A DNA stretch of 64,000 nt, from NCBI GenBank assembly GCA_030248295.1, contig JASANH010000285.1, forward strand, positions 1-64,000, written 5' to 3'. The position numbers were made by a program, and so were the translations under genes. How positions within the stretch are numbered: the first letter of the stretch is position 1; each line of letters starts with the position of its first letter. Under the pieces are notes generated by a model. That model was not told where the DNA came from and searched no databases. It saw nothing but the letters and a program-made list of their open reading frames with translations. This document shows, piece after piece, positions 11,464-20,800 of this stretch. This DNA comes from Mesodorylaimus sp. YZB2_4 (Eukaryota > Nematoda > Enoplea > Dorylaimida > Dorylaimidae).

Positions 11464-11815
11464 CAAGGCTCATTTATACTGGCCACCGAGCTCTCTGTGA
11501 CTGCGCGCTCAGGACAGAGTTCTCTGCCACTCTGTCACCGAGAGGGCGTTTATACTGCGTACAGAGTCCCTGATCCAGAGCGCACTGTCCTGCGTTTTCA
11601 GAAACTGGAACTCTGTCCCTGCGTTTAGAGAGGCGCTAGAGAGACAAAAACATTTTCTGCTCTTTGCACAGAGATCTTGGACAGAGATTAGAATACGATT
11701 AGAATACGCGAAAACAGAACGATGCACAATTGCTTTTCTGTAGCGCTTTCGATCGATAAGAGTGGGGAAATTCGAAAATATTGATACGGCCGATACGAAT
11801 AAAAATCATGAAAGA
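11464..11815. repeat. direct duplication, left copy (pairs with 12,613-13,070)
   Basis: The segment from CTCATTTATACTGG through GACTGCGCGCTCAG, CAGAGTTCTCTGCCACTCTGT, GAGAGGGCGTTTATACTG and CTGGAACTCTGTC to AAAATCATGAAA is repeated about 1.15 kb downstream in the same orientation with roughly 75-80% identity. No coding sequence is apparent. Confidence 0.8.
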
Positions 11816-12612
11816 ATCGTATAAGAATGACCGATCAATTGATGCCCGATCACTCGGCGGATGACTGACTGATTCATTCGCTGTTTGATGTGATCGGGTG
11901 ATCGATATGATCAGCTGCTCTGATCGATACGATGAGCTGATCTGATCTATATGATCGGCTGATGGATCGATCGGTGAATCATATTATTAAGTGAATCAAA
12001 CAACAGATTGAATGATCGATCACCCGATCAATCAATCAATCGATCACTCGATCAATCAATCGATTGAAATAAATGATCAGATCGATATTATTGACTGATC
12101 AAATGGTCAAACGATCAATCGAATACTCGAGTTCAACAACATGATCAATAAATCACACATAGCCAATGATGTGAGGATCATAGAGCGAGCTCTCTAAAAG
12201 CGAAAAACTAGGCTCAGAAAATGAGAAAATACAGGTCACAATCGCCCTCAAACCGAAATTTTGACTTCATTTTCGGATTCAGCGATAAAAACTGCATCGG
12301 TCAACTCACTGCATCGGTCAAGAGACGATCGTCGATTTTTAGAATCGATAGAAACGAGTCCCTGCGTTTTTGCTCATACTTTGACTTTTTGTGCAAAAAC
12401 GCAGGGACACCGATCGGGGACTCACTACGGGCGCCTAGTCCTGGTCGCTTTTATACTCATTTTCCTAATTTTGGTGCATTTATACTGGTCGCCGAGTTTT
12501 CAGGGTCCAGTGAAGTCTGGGACAGAGTACAGTAATCCTCGAACATTAAAATCTGGGACCATTCCAAGCAGTGCGCCGCTCTATCACAGAGAACTCGGTT
12601 GCCAGTATATGA
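11816..12612. repeat. GATC-rich low-complexity tract and spacer of the duplication
   Basis: From about 11,830 to 12,130 the sequence is dense in GATC, GATCGAT and ATCGATC words, many of them self-complementary. The remainder to 12,612 contains two further TTTATACT(G/C) words at about 12,450 and 12,478 but no gene. Confidence 0.6.
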
Positions 12613-13070
12613 GCCGGCTCATTTATACTGGCTATGGACTTCTTCGTGGCTATGACCGCGCGCTCAGAACAGAGTTCTCTGCCACTCTGTGACCGAGAGG
12701 GCGTTTATACTGCCTCAATAGTTCCCGATCAGAGCGGAGTGTCCTGCGTTTTACAGCGCAGTGTCCTCCGGTTTTAGAGACTGGAACTCTGTCGCTGCGT
12801 CAAGAGAGTAGCAGACCCAGAGAAAAATATTTCCTCTTTTCTCTTTGCGCTAGAGGCGCGGCACAAACCTGTCGGAAAAGGGAGCTCTATGCCAGAAATA
12901 CTGTAGATCCTATGTGATTAGAAACACACAAAAACAGAGCGATGTGATAAGCTTTCACAACTTGCTTTGCTGAAGTGCTTTTGACCAATTGGAGAGGGGC
13001 AACTTGAAAATATTGATGCAGTCGATATGAATCAATACGGCTGATGCGAACAAAATCATGAAATAGTCTT
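12613..13070. repeat. direct duplication, right copy (pairs with 11,464-11,815)
   Basis: It carries the same blocks as the left copy in the same order: CTCATTTATACTGG, ACCGCGCGCTCAG, CAGAGTTCTCTGCCACTCTGTG, GAGAGGGCGTTTATACTG, CTGGAACTCTGTC, CTCTTTGCGC and ACAAAATCATGAAATAG, with small insertions. Just beyond it, 13,095-13,165, are perfect palindromes of the form GCTTCAAATTTGAAGC. Confidence 0.8.
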
Positions 13071-13669
13071 ACAAGGCGTCATGTCAAAATACTCTTTCCA
13101 AATTTGAAGCAAATTTGCTTCAAATGTGAAGCCCGCGTCAAATTTTACCGCTTCAAATTTGAAGCATGCTGTTGTTGGCAATAACATTGACGGCGGCATG
13201 CCGCGCCCCCCCCCCCTTTAATTATGTGTCCTTATGCCTTATTAGCGCACGATTTGTGCTTTGCAGTCGAGGTCATCATCATCATTTACCCTGTCCCCAA
13301 GCAAATGCATGCACTTGACGGAAGAGAGACACACAAGGGCGAGAGGTCATACAATACAATGAAAGCAAGTAAAATCTAAAACCAAAATCGATTTCAACCA
13401 CACACGATCATTCATTCGGCTTCTTAGCAGTGTTTCTAATAACTCTTCGTTGTTCTGGCCCCCTCTTATACCCTGTGCCCAGTTGGTCTGTTTTGCTTCA
13501 TCCTGTATTGACAAGAAAGCACTGACTGCTTTCTTGCACTATTCTTTGTGTGCTTTATCCTGGAAGAATGACCCTTGCATCTGTGCTGATCGATCATATT
13601 GTGCCTACGCAAAGCCTACCAGCTCATTGCTTATGACCTCCGCCGCTTATTGCTTTTCTTGTCCACTTT

Positions 13670-14460
13670 ACTCAATAATGTCAGCCCAAGAGCCTCAATC
13701 ACATAGCGAGACCCACTTTTCCGGAGGTGAACTTAACGGGCACCACATGTGCATGCCGAGCTAATTTTCACTTTGCCAAGATAGCTGCTTGTCTATACCC
13801 ATTAAGGGGCCTATCCAGTTCAGAATAACCGTTATGCTTGGAAGAACATCCTGGGAACCCATACTTAGTACATTAGCTATATTTCAGACCGGAACAATAC
13901 CCCATCCGTTCTCCTCCCTTAATGCCTGCAACTAAAACCAGATCCCCTTCGCTAGTGGTAAGTGGGGCCCAAATACAAGATGTTATGCTGATTCAGATTT
14001 TGCCTCAGTGGGACGTGAGGAAATCGCAGAACAAACAGCCATCTTGAAATTATTCGAATGTAAACGCGCAACATCTTCCAGTATGATAGATCTAATTCTT
14101 AGGCTGAATATGCCGGGACTAACATTAAGCAGCTGTGCTAAACTGAATTCGTCATCGCTTCTTCCCGGGGGTTGTTTTTTGTTTGCGGCCAGTGAAGCCA
14201 CAGAACCTGCGAACGCCTCTAGGCAGCCAGCAGTCTCGATGTGATAAGCGACTATGAATCGACCTACGACTTGCGCGTTTAATGGGCTGGCCTGGGTTCG
14301 AATCCCGGTGGTTTCAAGTCTTTATTCCAAGAAATAAGCGTTAACGGGTCTGAGTGCATGAGTCTCAGAGGCGGGCTCCTGTTGGCGCATCTTATACCTT
14401 GAATGTCCTGTATAAGCATATATCGGGGATTCACGCCAAGAGAGAATCTGCGATGCATTC
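13670..14460 (+). repeat. long dispersed repeat, copy 1 (pairs with 17,130-18,060)
   Basis: It aligns in order with 17,130-18,060: GGCACC.CATGTGCAT, CCCCATCCGTTCTCCTCCC, CAGATCCCCTTCGC, CAGATCAAACAGCC-like, GCAGCTGTGC, CAGCCAGCAGTCTCGATGTGAT, a TGGGTTCGAATCCCGGTGG box-B-like motif, TTCAAGTCTTTATTCC and a GAGTCT tail. Identity looks like 60-65%. Coding capacity is absent. The box-B motif suggests that part of it is tRNA-derived. Confidence 0.7.
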
Positions 14461-14970
14461 TTCTTTTACTGATGAGCAGCACCAAAACACTAATCGTGAG
14501 GTGTCACTGTCAGGACATATTATTTCATGGTCTTAATGCCATGCTGCGTCAGATACCGACAAAAATTTAAAAAACAAGGACTATCGCAGCAAGATGGCGG
14601 CAGCCCGTTTTGTCCATTATTTACCTAAAACTGGCATTTATTTTAGGCTGGCGGCGCGTCGTATCATAAGAATGGAAATTCTAGAACCTTGAATATCGTA
14701 TATTTATACGAAATAACCTTTACTTAAAGAGCGGAGAACGATTTTTTAAATATTGTAGGCGCAGCAACAAAAACAAACTATAGGCAACATCAACGTAGAC
14801 CCATGGTTGAGAGGGCCTCTCAAAGAATATCAAGAACTTAACCGTATTACATCTTCTACTACAACAACGAAAACGATTAACCTACAGTATATTTTATATA
14901 CTATAAACCATTCTCCTTTCCACTTTTCCTTTCTCAATCAGCATTTCAACCCTTCGTCACATTTCTGAAC

Positions 14971-16410
14971 TCACACCGTTTTCTTCGACCCACTTTGGTG
15001 GCTCGTCTTGGTCTTGGAAGCCAGTTTCCTCGACGATACGCCTTTCTCTTCATTCCCTTTTTGATTGGTCGTTGACTTCTTCGACCACTCACCGAGGAAT
15101 AGGGACCTAGGATCAACGTCGTCCATGTCCTTCGTCTCATAATGTGTGCGATGATACATGTTGTTCAGTTGCGTAATCGTCATCCGATCTGAAACATTCC
15201 CTCTCCCCAAATCAGCCATCAGAAATGCATTTTCTCTTACCTTCTACCCATTTGAACAAAAGACATACGGCTTCGTAGATGACGACCAACATATTGAACA
15301 CGCGATCGTTAGTATTACCCCCCGGCCACTTACTGCGGAAGGCGTTCAGTCGCATTTTGCGCACATAGGTGATCGTGGCCAGGATGTTGACCTTGGAATA
15401 ACGCAGAATCGCCTGCAGGCACATGTAGATGACCAGGAAGGCGGGCGAACGGTTCAAACCAGTCGAGCAGTGCATGAGAACGCCCGGAAGCCCATTCTCG
15501 GCTTGAACTATCTGACTAAATTGCGTGTCCAAGGTGCACATGGCCAGCCCGCTGAATAGACTGGGTGACTTCGGCAGCTCATGATCCGTCAACTCGTACG
15601 AATGATGGAGAATTAACTGAAATACGCGTAAGCAAAATAAGTGAGCTGATCAATCAATTCCTCGATACTTACTCTTCGTTTCTCCTCGCTCTCCGCGTGC
15701 GAAATCACCAACTCGTAAGTCGTGTATCCATGAGAGGGACTCGACGATTTCGTTTCGAGAATGAAATAGCGATTCTCGTTTTTAAATTTAGTGTAACAGC
15801 CGGATTCGCTGTGCCAATACTGTCCGATCAGGATTTTACCATCCTCAACCAGGGGTCCAATAATCGTGATGACTCCGACCTCAAGCAAGACAAGGAAGAT
15901 TAAAGAAACGAGTCATTGAATAATCATTTAAATGCTCACCTTTAATTCCCAAAGTTTTTTGAGGAACCAGTACATCTCATGATCCTCGGGAGCTTGGCTC
16001 AACAAGACAAGCTGGCCGAACAGATCCTCCAATTCGGTCATGTGCAGAAATATCAAGTCGCCATCCGAATTCATCATGGGTTTCATCATCGTCTCCTTGT
16101 AAATTTGCTTATACTCACCTACATACATGGCGAGACATCTATTCTTGCACCTTGTTTAAAAATAAATCAAAAAATCGACCTACCATCGCCCAATCCCGAA
16201 GTTCCAGCCAGCTTGACTTTCTGTGACGCTTTCAGGCCTGTCCTCTTTTGAATTTTTTGGCGTTTGCTTCCTGCAAAAAAAGAAATATTGAGAAAAATCT
16301 TGAAGCGTACTCCAGTATTGTATCGATCTCGTACGGATAAAGACGAAGAGTGCTATTAAAAATAACGCCGTGAAGATGCACGCTTCCGTTAAAAAAGACA
16401 GTTCCGACAT
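14971..16410 (-). CDS. receptor-PTP family copy B: PTP without ectodomain
   Basis: Minus-strand exons: 16410-16311 (hydrophobic leader, 33 residues plus one base), 16270-16184 (juxtamembrane), about 16149-15940, 15879-15673, 15616-15241 and 15188-14971. Exon 15616-15241 has the same 376-base length as in copy C and encodes the WPD-like ELTDHELP and the signature HCSTGLNRS with catalytic Cys and Arg intact. All ectodomain and TM exons found in C are missing. Exon 1 and the juxtamembrane exon both meet in phase 1, so intron-to-intron deletion kept the frame. The junction into the third exon closes in frame only with a weak donor four bases downstream (GTCGAT), or translation could start at the ATG at 16,128. 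It could be a cytoplasmic or short anchored phosphatase, or a recent pseudogene. Confidence 0.75.
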
Positions 16411-16930
16411 TTTAAAATAATTATGGCTGGTAATCAATTTTTCTAAAAATTTGGCAAACGTTTTCGGGAACGCCGCACTGGACGACCGCAGGAGAAAAAT
16501 TGCTTGTCGTTTTTGGAATTCTCTATCTGCCTGCGTTTCTGTGGCAATGTACAGCCAGAACGCATGCGAGCAACCACGCCGTTTTCCGCCGTTTCTTACC
16601 GTACTTCGTCGCAGCGGAAGTCGCGCCCAGGGGTCCCACTTGACGATCACAGGCGAAAGAGCTGGCGTTTTTCGTCCTCTCCGCCCCTTCCCCCTGGCAA
16701 CTTAAGCTGAAAGTATAGTTCGATGCGATGCGTCAAAAAAGCTTGCGATGCTGCGGTTTAGGCATCTTTTTACATTGTCATGTCACCCCAAAATGTCGCA
16801 TCGCACGCTTATTTGACGCATCGCATCGAACTATACTTCCACCTTTAGAGTTGCGTCCTGCTTGCTAGCTGCGCTGATCGTGAGTGCGAGTAGATCAGCA
16901 ACCACGTTGCTTTCAGGCCCAGACCTTCCC
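16411..16930 (-). promoter_or_regulatory. 5' flank of copy B conserved with A and C, interrupted by a MITE
   Basis: Minus-strand order: AGCAAGCAGGACGCAACTC, (insertion), TTGCC, AAAAACGCCAGCTCTTTCGCC, TGTGATCGTC, TACATTGCCACAGAAACGCAGGC, GCAATTTTTCTCC, GTCGTCCAGTGCGGC, TACCAGCCATAATTATTTTAAA and ATG. The TCTTTCGCCTGTGATCGTC block is shared exactly with copy C. Confidence 0.65.
16702..16847. mobile_element. MITE with perfect 27-bp inverted arms
   Basis: Bases 16,711-16,737 are the exact reverse complement of 16,812-16,838 (AAGTATAGTTCGATGCGATG and onward to CGTCAAA). Arms extend imperfectly to about 16,702 and 16,847. The insertion point is marked by comparison with copy C, where AACTC and GTTGCC of the shared promoter are almost adjacent. 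The interior is about 75 bp, non-coding. Confidence 0.85.
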
Positions 16931-17129
16931 TTGCTTGACTGCATTGCGTGACGAATGAACACGATCATCGTCTGCACTTGAGCCTGCCTGAAACTGCATC
17001 AGCTGTGAATGCACTTCGACGGGGAGCTTGAAAAGCAGTCACGACGCGTCCAGCGTCCCAAGTCTGTTTAGAACTGTACAGTATACTCGTATTTTGTTGG
17101 TCGTTGTTTGATTGGGGTAATCATCAGAT

Positions 17130-18060
17130 CACAGAAAGTGGGCACCGCATGTGCATACCAAACTCATTTTGTCCCAGTGGCTGTTTAGGGCTTTACCCCA
17201 CTGAGGTAGAGACGAGGGGGCAACTTATACAATACAGTATAATCCGTACTTGGGCGAACGTACTCGGAAGCCCTATTTAATACAGTACCTATGTTCCAGG
17301 CTAGAATATCAATTTCGCTCTCTCAACCCCATCCGTTCTCCTCCCATATGTACCAACAACTCGAACCAGATCCCCTTCGCCTAGTAAGCGGCTGCGTGCG
17401 GACTGAATAGAAAGTGTCGCGCTGATTCAATTTTGCATCAGCGGCACATGATGATATCCCAGATCAAACAGCCCTCTTGAAATCTTTGAAACGAACGCAC
17501 AGCATCTTCAGGCAGCATGGAGAACATTATAGCCGGAGGTTACAGGATTAACAAAAAGCAGTTGTGCCGATCACTGTGACTTTATCATCGTCTTCTTACA
17601 ATGTTGTGTGTTTCTGACCTGGTTTACGGCCCGTGGTGTTGCAGACCCTGCGGGAGTTGCAAGAATGTTTTACCTGTAGCCAGCCAGAAGTCTCGATGTG
17701 ATTAGCGACCGTGAGTCGACCTATGACCTGTAGAGGCTCGCATGGCAATCGATACTCTGCACGGAGCCGGCAGCTGTGAGCGTCACCCGTCAGGGTGACG
17801 TTTCAGCCATGAACTAGGTCGGAAGACTTGGTAGACCGGTCGTTCCCTTCAGTTTTACTCACCTAGTTGTATAACCAGCCTAAAGTCTGGCTTGCTTCGA
17901 TTCCTGGTGACTTCAAGTCTTCATCCCATAAAATACGCGAACCGAAGTTGAAACTTGGAGTTGGCGGAATGTTTATAACGATAAGTGCACGAGTCTTGGT
18001 AAGCCGAACTACTGACGGCGCACCTGTGACACTCATACAGGACTTGTACTGGCAGTGAGC
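17130..18060 (+). repeat. long dispersed repeat, copy 2 (pairs with 13,670-14,460)
   Basis: Same order of blocks as copy 1, and longer because a dispersed hairpin repeat (GTCACCCGTCAGGGTGACG, near 17,790) sits inside it between CGACCTATGACCTG and the box-B-like CTTCGATTCCTGGTGAC. The two copies flank phosphatase copy B in direct orientation. Confidence 0.7.
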
Positions 18061-19497
18061 TCTGTGTGGAATGGACTGAAGCTATCTTGTGTCAGTGCAC
18101 GTGATGACAGATGGCCGATCTCTGAGGCTCACTCGAGTCCTCATCTTTTCTTATCACTAGGGGTGGCCCAGAGGGTCCCATGATCGAAGAAAAGTGTCCC
18201 CGTCTGTTTATGCGCCTCCATCCATCAAAAAGGCTGGCACGTATTTTCCCAGCCTCCTTACTGTATCTCTGGTAAGAACGATATCAATACCACACTCTCA
18301 TAAAGCAAGATTTGTTCAGCTGCTAATTAAAGAAACTTTCGTGGAGTTTGACAAATGGTCAACAGCGTGTCACGCTTTCAGGCGAGGTCGTTCCCTGTGT
18401 GTTCAGGGATCTGATATGTGCGGCTTGGAGTACGTTGTAGTTCATATGCTGGGCTTAGCGATCTAGGGACCTACCCGTACGTGGCGACCAGGAACCATTA
18501 CTGTAACCAGCGCACAGGCGAGGGAAGATAATAGAGAGCAACGTCTCTTGGGCAAAATGTCCGACTGGAGAAAGGCAAGTCTCGCGACTAAACCTGGCCT
18601 AGAAACATCAAACGAGAAGTCGGAGTTGCAGCCAGGGGAGAGTATCGAGGTCCGGACACCCAGGAATGCTGGTTACATTGTCATATGAACAGAGTGCAAC
18701 AGTATAGATCAAGTGTATATGCATGCAGGGCGCTCAATAAGCGGCAGGAGATTTTTAGAAATGCCATCCCCCACTTTGGCACAGGAGGAGCAGTAAAGCA
18801 TGAACGTGCGCCTGGTGGTTGAATCTAATTCAGACAACTTTGAGAATCTGGTGTTGCACCAGACTAGGTCAGAAGTAACTTCTGACCTGCGCATTCCCTT
18901 TGACTAGATGTATGAGCAGAGTGTTCTGTGCAAGAGGTCACCCATACTGGCATCGGTTAGGTGCGTAGGGCACCTTGGCACAGTACTCCAGCGTGGTGTC
19001 GGGCAGAGTAGGAGCAGATGGTCTTAAAATCATGGCGAAAAGGGCTGCAAAAATCAAAGGCGGTGATGAGCTTGCACGACCTCACAGGCTCCTCCTAAGC
19101 TGCCGTCTTATCTACTGTGTGACTCGCTACATCTCAACACCCACCCGAATCCACGACTGGCCACACATGCAGTTCTATTGACCACAGTCGGCAATGTCCA
19201 ATGGCCTTGTCGACGTCACAGTTTACACGTCCGCATCGTCTGCTGTTTGCGCAGTAAGCGATGTACCAATTGTACAAACGTGGGGGAGGGCGGGAGTGAA
19301 GCAGGCTACGGTTATCCAACACGACATGACAAAGAGGCAGCCTGTTCGCAACGCGTTGTCATGGCCGGATGGTCGACTTGGTGCCGTGTCCTACGATCAT
19401 GCGCTTAGGAATGGAAAAAGCCAGTGTGCATGTATTCGTGCATTGACGACGTGGGTTCGATGAAGGGCCGATACGAAACGGGAGTAACTCGCAAAAA
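18061..19497. other. intergenic, repeats only
   Basis: A reversed copy of the dispersed hairpin repeat lies at about 18,545-18,665 (AAACATCAA, CAGCCAGGGGAGAGTATCGA). I see no supported gene; the open frames here have no splice context or recognisable domain. Confidence 0.5.
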
Positions 19498-20789
19498 ATG
19501 GTTTTGCGGATGATGATCAAATTAGGCGACGCTTTCTTATTTTCAATCCTGTGCCTGGTTGCGGGTGCTGATTCGTTCAGAGACACCCAACAAGTCCTGG
19601 TAATTTGTCTTATCTTGTCACCTTACTCCAACTGATTGTGACAATTTCTTTGTTCCTCTTGTGCAGACAGCATCCAGACGGCGGGAACCGAATAATGTAC
19701 AGTGTTTCAAGAATAGTGACTGTTTGAGCGACTGTTGCATATCCAACAACGGTTGGGTTGGCATCTGCGTGGGAAAACCACAGATTGGACAGGTAGGGTG
19801 CTTTGGTAATGAGCAAATATTACTAGAAGCAGAAACAAAAACTGAACTGAACTGAATGGGTACCTGACTCTGGACTGGTAACTTCAGTGGAGCGAGTTTG
19901 ATTCCCACTCGACACTCTTGGTTTTTGTTATGTTTCTGTTTCACTGGGATGCTGCACCAGCATCCTGCACTCTGTTTATGGGAAGTCTTTCGAAAATTTG
20001 AGAGTGTTTCTGGCTAGGAGCAAACTAGTAAGCAATTCAATTGTATAAATTTAAAAAAGCCTTGAGTTTGACATCAAAAATAAAAGGATGAAAACGGCCA
20101 CCCCACATTTTTCGAGATGTGCGGAGTCCTGAAGTGTCAGTGGCTCGTATGCTGTACTAGGGATCACTGGGGAAGGTTCGATTCCCATTCATGGCTCATG
20201 TTTTACCTTGCGTGAACTATTCATGAATATGCCTTTATACATGGTTGACCTTGTGCCCCCCTGCACAGACCCTTCAGTTCTGCTGGCAACAAGCTCTTAT
20301 AATTATTAAACCTGCTTTTCATTCCAGATTTGTGGTCTTTTCACGACTGCCAATTCGGGCAACAATAATCTGTTTGGTTCAGCTGGTTCTGCTGGCAGCA
20401 ATCCTTGGGCCACTGGTGGCGGTGGATGGACTTATGGTGGCATATTAGGTAATTTGCTAATGAACCAAGGTCAGGGCGCGGGACCAGGTGGCTCCGTCCA
20501 GCCCCAACCTAGTGCCCGACCACAGAACACAGGCAACGGTGGGGTGTGGGTGGCTGACTTTAATGCACTGCTCACAAACAATCCATCTGGATCGAGTGGC
20601 CGTGACCCCTACGAGACTGGCATGATGCAAGGCTATCACCATAATGGTGGCAATGGTATGGAGTATGGCTCGTACGGCCACGGCCACCATCAGTCCAACG
20701 GGGGCTACAACATGAACAACTTTGATTTGTCCTCATTGAAATATGGAAATAAGTTTGGAAAGAGATTCGATAATGGTTTGTCTGGATAG
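19498..20789 (+). CDS. secreted Cys-rich / Gly-His-rich protein, 229 aa
   Basis: Three exons in phase 0: 19498-19599, 19667-19792 and 20328-20789 (102+126+462 bases, 229 residues). Residues 1 to about 25 form a signal peptide (hydrophobic core AFLFSILCLVAGA). Exon 2 holds a compact disulfide module, C-x5-C-x3-CC with further Cys at GIC and, across the splice, QIC; the DC...CC spacing resembles prokineticin/colipase-like and knottin-like folds. Exon 3 is low-complexity: Gly/Ser/Asn first, then GYHHNGGNG, SYGHGHHQSNGGYN and a basic end (KYGNKFGKRFDNGLSG). GKRFDNG resembles a basic cleavage site but could be chance. No named family is recognised. An extracellular or cuticle/matrix role is an inference from composition. 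Confidence 0.8.
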
Positions 20790-20794
20790 ACCAG

Positions 20795-20800
20795 AATAAA
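20795..20800 (+). terminator. polyadenylation signal of the secreted protein gene
   Basis: AATAAA begins only five bases after the TAG stop, which implies a 3' UTR of a few tens of bases. Confidence 0.6.

Noticed and set aside
12221-12692. Overlapping plus-strand frames of 104 and 143 codons upstream of copy A
   Set aside because: They lie in the duplicated repeat region, overlap each other in different frames and have no conserved motif.
14281-14345. tRNA gene
   Set aside because: A good box B (GGTTCGAATCCCGG) is present but there is no matching box A, anticodon arm or acceptor stem. It is part of the long dispersed repeat.
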